From the NCBI RefSeq assembly GCF_000428905.1, contig NZ_KE386814.1, positions 551,758 through 615,757 of the forward strand: 64,000 nt of DNA, given 5' to 3'. The position numbers and the translations under genes are program-made. The notes under the pieces are model-generated. The model was not told the DNA's origin, ran no database searches, and worked only from the letters and a program-made list of their open reading frames with translations. Below, piece by piece: positions 35,846 through 45,904 of the stretch (positions are counted from its first letter, which is position 1; each line of letters opens with the position of its first letter). Origin of the DNA: Brumicola pallidula DSM 14239 = ACAM 615 (GTDB lineage: Bacteria > Pseudomonadota > Gammaproteobacteria > Enterobacterales > Alteromonadaceae).

Positions 35846-37108
35846 ATGTTATTTCTTGTCTGTGAATCTTTAAAAATGGGCGGGGTGCAATCGTTGTACC
35901 TTCGGCTAGCCTTAGAGTCTTCTAAACCCATTACAATAATTAGTTTAACTGAATCACACGATGATGCTTTTATCAAAAGTCTGCATGAAAATGACATACC
36001 ATACTTTTATTACTCGGACTTTTCACAATGGTCGATCGGAACTAAACGAGCAACCATGGCAAATAGTATTCCCCTGTCTTCGCGTAAAGTTCTATTGCAG
36101 TTTAATACTCCTGTTTCATATTTTCATGTATCAAGTCTGAGTGGTGCAGTTTTTGTTCATCGGTTGTCAAAGTTGATTAGAAATCAAAGCAAGGTTAAAT
36201 TGAATGTTGGCATTTATCACGGACTCATATTTGGTTGGAAATCTAGTTTTAACACCTACTACAGCAGGCTTTCTAGTGAAATATTGAAAGGTTTTTTTGG
36301 TGAATTTGGCGTTCTTTTTTATAATAAAGTGGTTCAAACGAGTTACGAGAAGAAATTAGGGTGTGCGCTTAGTGGCGATATTATCCCTATCGGTATTAGA
36401 GTAAAAAATGAAGTTAAAGAGAGGAAATCAATCTCTCAGGAACCAAAAATTATTTCAATTGGGCGATTAGTACCATATAAAAGTTATAACTTAAATTTAA
36501 TAGAACTTATGCCCGATTTAATATCTCAAGGTTTTAAATTTCAATTTGAAATATATGGTGAAGGTGCTTATTCAACTCTATTAGAAGAAAAAGTACAGAG
36601 TCTAGGTTTAGGAGAGTATGTCAAGTTCAAAGGTTTGATTGAATATTCACAAATATCTAAGTCTTTTGATGACGCTGATTTTTTTATAGGTTGTGGTACA
36701 ACATTGTTAGAGGCTAGTGCCGAAGGTGTACCTTCAATTATAGGCATAGAAAATATGAATCAAGCGTTGACGTATGGTTTTTTAACAGATACTTCAGGCT
36801 ATTCTTACCACGAAAAAGACCTCGAGTTCCCCTTACTTCAGCTAAGAGACGTGATAGTGAAATGTTTGAGTCTTACCCCGAAAGAATATGAGAAATTGTC
36901 TATTTCTCATCGAGTTAGAGCTAGATTATTTTCAATAGAAAGTTCTATCGCAGTATTAAACTCCAATTATGAAAAAATTGAATTCTATAATCCATCTGAA
37001 GTTAACCTAAACCTTTTTAGGCTGCAGTTGTCGATCATGTTTGAACAATTAACCACAATACTCGGTGTGAATAAGCTTTATTATAATAAAATAAAAATCG
37101 AGAACTAA
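35846..37108 (+). CDS. Glycosyltransferase, GT4-like
   Basis: A 420-residue GT-B glycosyltransferase. The N-terminal domain starts LFLVCESLKMGGVQSLYLRLA, and the C-terminal domain has IISIGRLVPYKSYNLNLI, FEIYGEGAYSTLLEEKV and ADFFIGCGTTLLEASAEGVPSI (the E-x7-E-like donor site). It would add one sugar of the repeat unit at the cytoplasmic face. Donor and acceptor are unknown; by position it could add the product of the five genes upstream. A 76-bp gap separates it from the reductase; an AAGGAA site lies before the ATG. Confidence 0.82.
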   Translation: MLFLVCESLKMGGVQSLYLRLALESSKPITIISLTESHDDAFIKSLHENDIPYFYYSDFSQWSIGTKRATMANSIPLSSRKVLLQFNTPVSYFHVSSLSGAVFVHRLSKLIRNQSKVKLNVGIYHGLIFGWKSSFNTYYSRLSSEILKGFFGEFGVLFYNKVVQTSYEKKLGCALSGDIIPIGIRVKNEVKERKSISQEPKIISIGRLVPYKSYNLNLIELMPDLISQGFKFQFEIYGEGAYSTLLEEKVQSLGLGEYVKFKGLIEYSQISKSFDDADFFIGCGTTLLEASAEGVPSIIGIENMNQALTYGFLTDTSGYSYHEKDLEFPLLQLRDVIVKCLSLTPKEYEKLSISHRVRARLFSIESSIAVLNSNYEKIEFYNPSEVNLNLFRLQLSIMFEQLTTILGVNKLYYNKIKIEN

Positions 37109-37111
37109 TCC

Positions 37112-38359
37112 ATGTTGAAAAAAACAATATTATCCAATGGGTTATACAGTATTTTAACTGGCGGAATTAAACTCATCGGAGGGTTAATTCTGTTGAAGTT
37201 AGCTGTTAATCAGTTTGGTAGAGAAAACTTAATTTATTTAGGGCAGTTCAATAGTATATTCTTTATAACATCGAGCATCGCTAGCGCTGGACTTTATGCT
37301 GGAATAATATCATTAAACCGAGAAATGAATAAAGATATAGTTTTTCATTCTGCCTTTATTCACGCTTCAAAATTAATTGCTTTTGGACTCATATTGCTAG
37401 TTATTTTATGGGTAACCCTGTTGAATGAAAACTCTGTATTTGATATGTCTTTATTTTTTATCGCTAGTTTTTTGTTGGTTTTATTTCCGTTAGGGGAAAT
37501 CTTACTTGGCTTTATTAATGCGAATAATCCACCATCTGCAACCTACATTACGCGATCTTTAGCATCTGTGATTGCTATCGCATTCGGTTATTTTGTGCTA
37601 GTTGTTCTCGAAAATGGTTCTTTTCTGATCAATACACTATATGGACTGTCTTTATCTCTAGGTACTTTTATTTTCTTATTTTCTAAAAAACAATTATTTA
37701 CGTTCAATAAAGCAGTATTTAAAGTCTCAGTGCCTGAAAGATTTTATCCTTATGCGAAGATTTTTATTATTTCTATTATTTTTCTTCCGACTGCTAAAAT
37801 ATTTACAAGGGAGTATATATTATCCCAGTCTTCAAATTTTACGGCTAGTCTATGGCAGAGCTATTTGACTATTTCTGATGCTTATACCGTAATATTCTCG
37901 GTCTTTTTAACTAGTTTCTATATTAAATATATTTCAGGTCAAAAAGAGGTGCCCATTTACTCTATTCTAAGAAATATTCTACCTGTTTTGCTTCCTTTGC
38001 TTGGTATGTCATTTGCATTTGTTTTTTTTATTTGGCCGGATGTTTCACTTTTTTTATTGAATTTCAATATTGATGTCGACGGAGATTATCGAATTTTCTT
38101 TGTTGTCGCCGACGCTATGAGATTTGTATCATTACTAATAACCTACAATTTTATAGTTAGGGAAAAAGCTAAAGTAGCTCTAGTCTTTGAAGTCGTACAA
38201 TCTGTGTCTTACGTTGCTTTTATCAGCGTAGGTGCTCATTATTGGGGGGTTTTAGGTGCCGCTCATGGATATGCATATTGTTATTTTATATATCTTCTTC
38301 TAGGGCTTGGATATGTACTTAAGGATAAGATAAACAATAAATATATCTTAAAATCCTAA
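37112..38359 (+). CDS. wzx: Wzx flippase, WzxE-like
   Basis: A 415-residue polytopic membrane protein with about 12 helices. The pattern follows E. coli WzxE, the flippase for lipid III of enterobacterial common antigen: an N-terminal GIKLIGGLILLKLAVNQFG, then SAGLYAGIISLNREM, the mid-protein ASLWQSYLTISDAYTVIFSVF, and YWGVLGAAHGYAYCYFIYL near the end. It flips undecaprenyl-PP-linked repeat units. The WzxE likeness fits with wecB, wecC and a WecE homologue in the same locus. Start 3 bp after the glycosyltransferase stop. Confidence 0.88.
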   Translation: MLKKTILSNGLYSILTGGIKLIGGLILLKLAVNQFGRENLIYLGQFNSIFFITSSIASAGLYAGIISLNREMNKDIVFHSAFIHASKLIAFGLILLVILWVTLLNENSVFDMSLFFIASFLLVLFPLGEILLGFINANNPPSATYITRSLASVIAIAFGYFVLVVLENGSFLINTLYGLSLSLGTFIFLFSKKQLFTFNKAVFKVSVPERFYPYAKIFIISIIFLPTAKIFTREYILSQSSNFTASLWQSYLTISDAYTVIFSVFLTSFYIKYISGQKEVPIYSILRNILPVLLPLLGMSFAFVFFIWPDVSLFLLNFNIDVDGDYRIFFVVADAMRFVSLLITYNFIVREKAKVALVFEVVQSVSYVAFISVGAHYWGVLGAAHGYAYCYFIYLLLGLGYVLKDKINNKYILKS

Positions 38360-38460
38360 TTAATGGTCTGAACCTAGTTAACTTGTTCTAATTGAAAGTT
38401 AACGCGAGTAAGGTGCAGCCCATATGAACTTATAACTATATTGTAGTAATTGGATTCTCA

Positions 38461-39711
38461 ATGTTAATTGATGTTTTTGTCGTTAGTATCATGATCATAC
38501 TTTTCGAAAGTAAAATTGTCGGGCAAAAGAACTATCTGCCATTCTCCCCTCTCTTTATTTTTATGGCGGCTTACAATTTGATTTTCGTTATTCCTACTAT
38601 CTTAATTGCGTTGCCTGGTGGGGAGCTTTTCTACATGGCCAGACTAGATGTCTCCTACTATGACACTTATTTGAATTACAATAGAGTTTTCTTTTACTTC
38701 TTTTGTTGTCTCACCATACTTAGTTTTGATAAAACAAAAACTATCTTCAAAAAGAAGCAGATAACCAAAATAGTGCCTAGAAGCTGGGTGTTATTTTTAT
38801 TTTTTTTAGCGTTTATAGCGAAATTCGTTTATTTAGGTACGGGCTTAGGTTTTAATCCTGTACTAATACTCGAGCGTATAATTTACCCAAGAGAATTTAC
38901 TTCAATAAAAGTCGGGACAGGGCTTATAAATTATTTACAAACCGCATTGACTTTATTGACATATTTTATGGCTGCTATTTTGTATCAACAGAAAAAAAAT
39001 AGTATAAATCTTATCTTGTTAGTTTTGGCTGCGTTATTATTTTTCGTTGCGGGGGCAAAGCAACAAGTTATCTGGCTCGCATTTGTTTACATTATGCTGA
39101 AAAATAAAGGTAATAATTCTGTTGATTTTAATCTTGTAAAGAATATTAAATATTTATTAGCTATTTGTACTTTGGTTGTTTTTTCTTTTGCAATCATGAT
39201 AGTACGAGCCGATAACGACAGCCTACTTGAAAAGCTTGTGAAATATCAAAGAGAATCGTACTACTCAGCCCTAGTTTTAAGTGATTATGACTGGCAACTT
39301 GAATACAGCATAAATGGAGTTGTTGATACTATCGCTTCGCCTATTCCTAGAAGTTTATGGCCAGATAAACCATTTCTTGGGTACTATAATAGGTATTGGC
39401 GTCAAAGGTATGAACCTAAAACAGTTCGTTATCATACCTCAACATTTGGTTTTATAGCAGAGTCACACATGCTTGTTGGTTCGTTAGGCTCAATTCTCTA
39501 TGCCTTTATATTTTTCTTATTAGTAAAATATTGTTACGTGGGGTTTTTAAGAAGTTCTTCTTATATTGGAGTGTTTTTTCCAATTTATTTGACTACGCTT
39601 TTATATTTTTTTCTTAGGTCAGGATTTACTGGCTTTACTTTAGTAAATACATTGTTCACATTAATAATTTGCGTATTAACAGTTCGTAAAATATACAGAT
39701 TGAGATATTGA
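38461..39711 (+). CDS. wzy: Wzy-like oligosaccharide repeat-unit polymerase
   Basis: A 416-residue membrane protein with about 10-11 predicted helices and a long periplasmic loop (about residues 255-325) containing IPRSLWPDKPFLGYYNRYWR, the kind of Arg- and aromatic-rich loop seen in Wzy polymerases. Wzy sequences are too variable for a firm call, but it lies right after wzx and no other polymerase candidate exists in the locus. It would join flipped repeat units, with the Wzz-like protein controlling length. AT-rich. Confidence 0.75.
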   Translation: MLIDVFVVSIMIILFESKIVGQKNYLPFSPLFIFMAAYNLIFVIPTILIALPGGELFYMARLDVSYYDTYLNYNRVFFYFFCCLTILSFDKTKTIFKKKQITKIVPRSWVLFLFFLAFIAKFVYLGTGLGFNPVLILERIIYPREFTSIKVGTGLINYLQTALTLLTYFMAAILYQQKKNSINLILLVLAALLFFVAGAKQQVIWLAFVYIMLKNKGNNSVDFNLVKNIKYLLAICTLVVFSFAIMIVRADNDSLLEKLVKYQRESYYSALVLSDYDWQLEYSINGVVDTIASPIPRSLWPDKPFLGYYNRYWRQRYEPKTVRYHTSTFGFIAESHMLVGSLGSILYAFIFFLLVKYCYVGFLRSSSYIGVFFPIYLTTLLYFFLRSGFTGFTLVNTLFTLIICVLTVRKIYRLRY

Positions 39712-39814
39712 TATAATTTAAAATTATTTAAGTTTTTTGGAGCCAACTATTGTCTGGTATTCTTAAAATATTTTAATTGGGCATTAATTTTATATTTAAA
39801 AACCGGAGTTTAGA

Positions 39815-40930
39815 GTGAGATTTTCTTTAGTTGCTGTTGGCGCAAATATAACAGCGTTTCCATATTTATATAAACTTAGCAATATTTTGACCGAGCTAGG
39901 TTCGCTGGAATATGTTTGTTGGGATCGATTGGAAAAAAATGAAAATCTAGGCGATTTAAGTGACATCGAGTATAAAAGAATTTTAAAATTTTCGCCGGAA
40001 GGAAAAGCGTCCTTACTTTTTGGTTACTTAGCATGGTTTTTTAAACTACTTAAATTTTTCATTGCGCATGGAGATTCTCGAACTATTTACTTCGTTTCGC
40101 GACTAGATGCTGCAGCGGCAATTTATTTAGTAAAATTATTTCGCCCATCGTTAGAATATGTTTACTTAGATAGAGACGCATATCACATGACTTATAACTT
40201 AGGCATATTTAAGGGTATTGTTAAATGGTTTGAATATAAAATAGCAAAAACATCGCTTTCCCACTTTATTCCTGGTTCTAGTCGGAACTTTACAAAATTA
40301 GAAAATGTTAGTGTTATTGAAAACACTCCAAATAGAAACTTTTTTGAGCAAGCAAAACTAAAGAGTGCATGCTTAAGAGACGATGATCGATTCACTATTT
40401 ACATCAATGGCTGGCTTGTTAAAACTCGGGGAGCTAATCAAATTTTAAAAGCCATGGAAAAACTGGATGTAAAAAAATTTAGAGTATTAGTTGCAGGTCC
40501 TTTGCAATGTGACGCGATTAGTCAGTTGATAAAGTTAGAAATTGTGGAATATTTAGGCCAGCTAAATAATCAAGATTCTTTATCCTACTATTTTGTATCT
40601 GACGTAGTTTTGTCATTCTACGACCCTTCAATTGAAATAAATAGAAAAGCAGAGCCTAACAAGTGGTTTGATTGTTTATTCACGGAGACACACTTCATTA
40701 CTAATTACGGAATAGAGACTGCCGAAAGATTTGCCAATACAGGTATGTGCTACCAATTAGACTATGGTAATTCAGAGCAACTAGTGCAACTGATTTATGA
40801 TTTAAACGTCCGCAAGAACGAAACAAAAGCTATTAGCTATGTCAATCTCATTAAAGAATTAAATGTTGACTTCTGGGATGAGAAAGTACGAAAAATAGTA
40901 CAAGATATCCTGTGCGCGAGAGAGATGTAA
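39815..40930 (+). CDS. Glycosyltransferase (GT-B, GT4-like)
   Basis: A 371-residue protein starting at GTG with a CGGAG ribosome site. It has an N-terminal half with IYFVSRLDAAAAIYLVKLF and a C-terminal half with FTIYINGWLVKTRGANQILKA, FRVLVAGPL and VEYLGQLNNQDSLSYYFVSDVVLSFYDPS, typical of GT4 C-domains. The donor-site Glu motif is weak (NRKAEPNKWFDCLFTETHFI). Function as one repeat-unit glycosyltransferase is inferred from fold pattern and context. Confidence 0.7.
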   Translation: MRFSLVAVGANITAFPYLYKLSNILTELGSLEYVCWDRLEKNENLGDLSDIEYKRILKFSPEGKASLLFGYLAWFFKLLKFFIAHGDSRTIYFVSRLDAAAAIYLVKLFRPSLEYVYLDRDAYHMTYNLGIFKGIVKWFEYKIAKTSLSHFIPGSSRNFTKLENVSVIENTPNRNFFEQAKLKSACLRDDDRFTIYINGWLVKTRGANQILKAMEKLDVKKFRVLVAGPLQCDAISQLIKLEIVEYLGQLNNQDSLSYYFVSDVVLSFYDPSIEINRKAEPNKWFDCLFTETHFITNYGIETAERFANTGMCYQLDYGNSEQLVQLIYDLNVRKNETKAISYVNLIKELNVDFWDEKVRKIVQDILCAREM

Positions 40931-40956
40931 AACTATGTATTTAGGTAGATTCACAA

Positions 40957-42108
40957 ATGAATAGAAAACAATTTAATGAAGGTGCTTCTCTTCAATATAA
41001 TAAAAAAAGTGGTTTATACAAAATCTATCGGTTCGCATTAATTTACGGAATGAGGAGGGCATTGGTTAAAGCTTTAGGTAGGTTAAGAGTTGGGAAAATC
41101 ACTCGTTTTGTAGTTAGTCCATTGAGTTTTTTACGCAAAAAGAATAAATTTATTAGTGTCGTCGGTTGCGGCCAATTTACTTATTCCACGAGCTCTTTTT
41201 TTTTGGTTCAGAAGCTTGGGAATTGCATAGACGCTTGTTTCGATTTGAATGCTGACGTTACGAACACTTATGCAAAAGCCTACGATGCAATAGAATGTGT
41301 TAAATTTGATGAGGTATTAGAGCGAGATTCCACTAAGCTAGTTTATATAGCGTCCAACCACGCATCTCATACCCCTTACGCTATAGATTGTATCAAAAAA
41401 GGTTTAGATGTTTACATAGAAAAACCGATAGCAGTTACATTTGAGCAATTAGAGGGTCTTCGCTATACTTATTCGCAATCAAAAAGTAAAATCTATGTTG
41501 GATATAATAGACCCTTCTCTAAAGCTATAATTGAACTTAAGAGCAAAATGGGAGACGGGCCACTAACCTTAACTTGTTCAATTATTGGACATAAGTTAGA
41601 TGCAGATCACTGGTATCGCGAACCTACTGAAGGCACCCGAATCTGTGGAAATCTAGGACATTGGATAGACCTTGCGATTCATCTTATTTGGTCCAAGAAA
41701 GAGACTCCGCCGACAGCACTAGATATTTTTATTGCATACGGTGATAAAAATAATTTCGACGACAATCTTTCTGTGTGTTTTTCGAGTGATACTGGTGACC
41801 TTATTGTTTTAACTATGACAGCAAGGGAAGAGCCCTTTGAAGGTATAAGTGAGAGCATAGTTTTTCAACAAAATGGCGTTTTTGCAAAGATAGATGACTT
41901 CAAGCGTGCAGAATTTCAAGTTGGTCCTAAAAAAATTATCAGAAAGTATTTTCCAAAAGATGTTGGTCATGAAGAAGCTATACTTCAACCATTTCGAAAG
42001 AAGCAGAGGGATTTAAATGAAATATTTGTTTCCACAGAATTAATGCTGCATATAACTGATATGGTAAGAGAAACAAAACATCAAAGTGTTTTTAAATTTA
42101 AAGGATAA
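40957..42108 (+). CDS. Gfo/Idh/MocA family oxidoreductase
   Basis: A 383-residue oxidoreductase with a basic ~65-residue N-terminal extension (amphipathic, RFALIYGMRRALVKALGRLR), then a Rossmann core (ISVVGCGQFTYSTSSFFLVQ), LVYIASNHASHTPYAIDCI, IEKPIAV and a C-terminal domain with LGHWIDLAIHLIW. It precedes a bi-domain oxidoreductase and a heparinase II/III protein; this trio recurs in many bacterial polysaccharide loci. Its substrate is unknown; a role in nucleotide-sugar or glycan-end modification is inferred. Confidence 0.8.
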   Translation: MNRKQFNEGASLQYNKKSGLYKIYRFALIYGMRRALVKALGRLRVGKITRFVVSPLSFLRKKNKFISVVGCGQFTYSTSSFFLVQKLGNCIDACFDLNADVTNTYAKAYDAIECVKFDEVLERDSTKLVYIASNHASHTPYAIDCIKKGLDVYIEKPIAVTFEQLEGLRYTYSQSKSKIYVGYNRPFSKAIIELKSKMGDGPLTLTCSIIGHKLDADHWYREPTEGTRICGNLGHWIDLAIHLIWSKKETPPTALDIFIAYGDKNNFDDNLSVCFSSDTGDLIVLTMTAREEPFEGISESIVFQQNGVFAKIDDFKRAEFQVGPKKIIRKYFPKDVGHEEAILQPFRKKQRDLNEIFVSTELMLHITDMVRETKHQSVFKFKG

Positions 42109-42111
42109 AAT

Positions 42112-44253
42112 GTGAAACAAATATTACAAGATATGGCTAAAGGTGGTTCAGAAATCACCGAGGCGCCATGCCCCTCGGTGAGTAGAGGGCATTTATTAAT
42201 TAACACTAGTGCTAGCCTAATATCAGCGGGAACTGAGAGAATGTTAGTTGGCTTCGGTAAAGCGAACTACATCGATAAAGCTAGGCAGCAACCTGAAAAA
42301 GTTAAAATGGTCCTAGAGAAAGTTCAAACAGATGGTCTGATGACAACTATAGACGCTGTCAAGAGCAAGTTGGGCCAACCGTTACCATTGGGTTATTGTA
42401 ATGTAGGCTATGTACATGAAGTTGGTGTTGGTGCTGAACAATTTAAGGCTGGAGATAGAGTTGTATCGAATGGTCCTCATGCTGATGTAGTGCGAGTTGC
42501 CAAGAACCTGTGCGCAAAGATTCCGGATAACGTTAGCGATCAACAGGCGGCATTTACTGTGGTGGCTAGCATAGGTCTGCAAGGTATTCGATTAATTAAG
42601 CCTACCTTGGGTGAGAGCATTGTAGTTACGGGTGTAGGATTGATTGGACTACTCACAGTGCAATTATTAAAAGCACATGGCTGCCGTGTTTTAGCAATTG
42701 ATTATGATCATTCAAAATTAGAGTTAGCAAAAAGGTTTGGAGCTGAAATTTGTAATCCGGGCCGAGGTGAAGATCCGGTTGCTGCCGGCTTAGCATTTAG
42801 TCGTGGACAAGGCGTGGATGGTGTCATTATAACAGCTAGCACTAAATCCAATGACCCTGTTACCCAAGGTGCAAGGATGAGTCGCAAACGAGGTCGTATA
42901 GTTCTCGTGGGTGTTGTTGGGTTAGAGCTTAACCGCGCTGACTTTTATGAAAAAGAGCTCTCTTTTCAAGTGTCGTGTTCTTATGGGCCTGGCAGATATG
43001 ATTCTTCTTATGAAGAAAATGGCAACGATTATCCTTACGGCTTTGTAAGGTGGACGCAGCAGCGCAATTTTGTAGCAATTCTCGATATGATGGCAACAGG
43101 CCAATTAGATGTTATGCCTCTCATTACAAATTCTTTTGAGTTTGATAATGCAAAAGCTGCTTACGATCTATTGACTGAAGATGCCTCGGCTTTGGGCCTA
43201 TTGCTTAAATATTCATCGAATGTCGATGAAAGACATGTTAAGAACGTGAAATTAATCGAAACGAATGAGTGTAAGCCCAGCGCTGTAACTTTGGGCTTTG
43301 TTGGCGCCGGAAACTATGCCTCCCGTACGCTAATTCCTGCTTTTAAGGCTGCTAATGCAGTCCTTCACAGTTTGGCTACTTCTGGCGGAGTTAATAGTGC
43401 TATACATGGGGCTAAAAACGGATTCCGTATTGCAACGACCGATACAACAGAAATGATAAAAAATCCGGATATTAATACAATAGCTATTGTTACCCAGCAT
43501 AACAGTCATGCATCGTTTATTAATCAAGCTTTGGAGTGCGGTAAACACATATTTGTAGAGAAGCCCCTCGCTATTAATTATGAACAGCTGGAGTCCGTTA
43601 GGCAAGCATACATTAACGCAACAAAGAGCGAAGAGAAACCATTACTTATGGTTGGTTTTAATCGCCGATTTTCTCCACATATTCAAAAAATGAAGTCTTT
43701 ATTGACTCCAATAAAGACCCCTAAATCATTTATAATGACTATGAACGCAGGTGATATTCCAGCAGAACATTGGGTACATGATTTGAATAAAGGTGGCGGA
43801 AGAATAATAGGAGAAGCATGTCACTATATAGATCTCATGAGATTCCTAGTTGGGCATGAAATAAAATCTGTGCAGGCAATAAGGATGGGTGCAGAGCAAG
43901 GTGTTGATATTGTTGAAGATAAAGCGACAATTAGCTTAGGATTTACTGATGGTTCTTTTGGAACGATTCATTATTTTGCCAATGGTTCAAACAGCTTTCC
44001 AAAAGAGCGAATAGAAATATTTGCTGGCGGGAAAATTCTACAACTTGATAATTTTGTTAAACTCACAGGATATGGTTTTAAAGGGTTCAAGAAAATGAAT
44101 TTGTGGAGACAAGACAAGGGCCAAAAAGCCTGCACAAAAGCGTTTGTAGAAGCTATTGAAAACGGAGGTAAACCTCCTATAGCAATAGATGAGTTATTCG
44201 AAGTTGCGAAGATAACGATAGATGTTGCAACTTTGCTTAGAGAGCAGGGTTAG
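42112..44253 (+). CDS. Bi-domain oxidoreductase: zinc-type alcohol dehydrogenase fused to Gfo/Idh/MocA
   Basis: A 713-residue fusion starting at GTG. Residues 1 to about 370 are a medium-chain dehydrogenase (ASLISAGTERMLVGFG, VAFTV-like AAFTVVASIGLQGIRL, SIVVTGVGLIGLLTVQLLKA). Residues about 385-713 are a Gfo/Idh oxidoreductase (LGFVGAGNYASRTLIPAF, IVTQHNSHASFI, VEKPLAINYEQLES, GEACHYIDLMRFLVG). Families of this exact architecture occur in polysaccharide loci next to heparinase-like genes. Two oxidoreductase modules in one chain suggest a linked redox conversion of one sugar. Three bases after the previous gene, 4 bp before the next. Confidence 0.9.
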   Translation: MKQILQDMAKGGSEITEAPCPSVSRGHLLINTSASLISAGTERMLVGFGKANYIDKARQQPEKVKMVLEKVQTDGLMTTIDAVKSKLGQPLPLGYCNVGYVHEVGVGAEQFKAGDRVVSNGPHADVVRVAKNLCAKIPDNVSDQQAAFTVVASIGLQGIRLIKPTLGESIVVTGVGLIGLLTVQLLKAHGCRVLAIDYDHSKLELAKRFGAEICNPGRGEDPVAAGLAFSRGQGVDGVIITASTKSNDPVTQGARMSRKRGRIVLVGVVGLELNRADFYEKELSFQVSCSYGPGRYDSSYEENGNDYPYGFVRWTQQRNFVAILDMMATGQLDVMPLITNSFEFDNAKAAYDLLTEDASALGLLLKYSSNVDERHVKNVKLIETNECKPSAVTLGFVGAGNYASRTLIPAFKAANAVLHSLATSGGVNSAIHGAKNGFRIATTDTTEMIKNPDINTIAIVTQHNSHASFINQALECGKHIFVEKPLAINYEQLESVRQAYINATKSEEKPLLMVGFNRRFSPHIQKMKSLLTPIKTPKSFIMTMNAGDIPAEHWVHDLNKGGGRIIGEACHYIDLMRFLVGHEIKSVQAIRMGAEQGVDIVEDKATISLGFTDGSFGTIHYFANGSNSFPKERIEIFAGGKILQLDNFVKLTGYGFKGFKKMNLWRQDKGQKACTKAFVEAIENGGKPPIAIDELFEVAKITIDVATLLREQG

Positions 44254-44257
44254 TTTA

Positions 44258-45904
44258 ATGTTTGAAAGATTATTATTGCTCTTAAATACAATTAAATATC
44301 TAAAGATAAGGCAGATTGTATACCGTATATATTATAGGTTCAGAAAAGTAAAAGTTAATGATCTAAATGTATATCGTAAAAATGAATACTTAATTAATCC
44401 TATAGATTGGAATGGATATAGCGTTGCCTCTCCTTCATTATTTGAAAATAAGAAAGCTCGATTCTTAAACAAGTCTCAAGATATTTCGGAAAGCAATTGC
44501 TGGAATGCTCCAACATCTGAAAAGCTCTGGTTATATAATTTGCACTACATGGACGATCTAAACGCTGTCGACTCTGAAGATAGGATTGAGTTGCATAAAT
44601 CCCATATACTTCGTTGGATCACTGAAAATCCAGCACCATTTGGAAATGGTTGGGAACCTTATACTTTGTCGCTAAGGTTGGTAAACTTAGTCAAATGGTG
44701 TTTGAAAAATACAGTAAAAAACCAAGAGATAATTGCTAGCATTCATCAACAAGGAGACGCTTTACTTCAACAGGTGGAATATCATATTTTAGCAAATCAC
44801 TTATTTGCTAATGGAAAAGCGTTATTTTTTGTAGGTTGTTTTTTCGGAGGGGAAATAGGTCAAAAATTCAAAAGAAAAGGGCTTGAGATCTTAATACCAG
44901 AATTTCATGAACAATTTTTGTTTGATGGAGGCCATTTTGAAAGGAGTCCTATGTATCACAGTGTGATGCTGTGGGATGTTCTTGAGACTATAGATATAGC
45001 TAGACACTTAGGAAATATGAATAATGATACTAAAGATTGGGAACGAGTCGCAGTTAATGGAGTAAGTTGGCTAGAAGCAATGTGCCATCCTGATGGGGAA
45101 ATTAGCTTCTTCAACGATGGCGCGATGGGAATCGCTGCTAAACTGAGCCAAATATTGGACTATGCTGAGGTGCTAAACTTACAAGTGGCAAAAAACATCA
45201 GCCCAATACGACATTTGAAACATAGTGGTTTTACTTCAATGGCCAAGCCTAATGCTTTTTTAGTTGTTAACCATGCTCCGATCGGACCAACATATCAACC
45301 TGGGCACGCTCATGCTGATACCTTAAGTTTTGAGTTATCAGTTTTCGGGGAAAGAGTTTTTGTGAATTCAGGTACGTCCTGTTACGGAGATTCTGTTCAG
45401 AGACTTAAAGAACGAGAAACAAAATCACACAATACTGTCGTTGTTAATAGTCAGAACTCGTCGGAGGTTTGGGATGGATTTAGAGTTGCGCGCAGGGCAA
45501 GTGTTTTGAATGTAAATGTATCAGGCGACAATACTCTTAGTAAATTGAAAGCCGAACACGATGGATATAACCGTTTTTTTCAAAATTTAAACCATGAAAG
45601 AGTTTTTAGTTTGAGTGAGAAAGACTTGGCAATTCAAGACAACATAACATTGAGTGGACAAAAAAGCGCAGCTTATTATTATTTGAGTCCTGACGTTAAA
45701 ATCAATATTATCTCGCAATTTGAGTATGAGTTAAGCCTTATTTCAAGTGAAATAGTGCGCGTTATATCGAGTAACGCTATGAAGTTAAAAAATTCTGAAT
45801 GGTATCCTGAGTTTGGTGTTGTGCGACAATCAAAGGTAATCATCGTTGATTTTGAAAAAACACAATTAATGAAAATAAAATGGAGAGACATTGAAAAGTC
45901 CTAA
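44258..45904 (+). CDS. Heparinase II/III family protein
   Basis: A 548-residue protein. An in-frame extension to 44222 overlaps the previous gene; ATG 44258 is preferred. The N-terminal alpha-toroid portion includes WLYNLHYMDDLNA and the HILANHLFANGKALFFVGCFFGG block, and the C-terminal Hepar_II_III domain has GPTYQPGHAHADTLSFELS and VFVNSGTSCYG. Lyases of this family cleave uronic-acid polysaccharides by beta-elimination (His/Tyr mechanism). No signal peptide is seen, so it may act in the cytoplasm or as a synthase-like partner, as proposed for homologues in capsule loci. ManNAcA and GlcA are both predicted here, giving a plausible uronate substrate. Confidence 0.87.
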   Translation: MFERLLLLLNTIKYLKIRQIVYRIYYRFRKVKVNDLNVYRKNEYLINPIDWNGYSVASPSLFENKKARFLNKSQDISESNCWNAPTSEKLWLYNLHYMDDLNAVDSEDRIELHKSHILRWITENPAPFGNGWEPYTLSLRLVNLVKWCLKNTVKNQEIIASIHQQGDALLQQVEYHILANHLFANGKALFFVGCFFGGEIGQKFKRKGLEILIPEFHEQFLFDGGHFERSPMYHSVMLWDVLETIDIARHLGNMNNDTKDWERVAVNGVSWLEAMCHPDGEISFFNDGAMGIAAKLSQILDYAEVLNLQVAKNISPIRHLKHSGFTSMAKPNAFLVVNHAPIGPTYQPGHAHADTLSFELSVFGERVFVNSGTSCYGDSVQRLKERETKSHNTVVVNSQNSSEVWDGFRVARRASVLNVNVSGDNTLSKLKAEHDGYNRFFQNLNHERVFSLSEKDLAIQDNITLSGQKSAAYYYLSPDVKINIISQFEYELSLISSEIVRVISSNAMKLKNSEWYPEFGVVRQSKVIIVDFEKTQLMKIKWRDIEKS

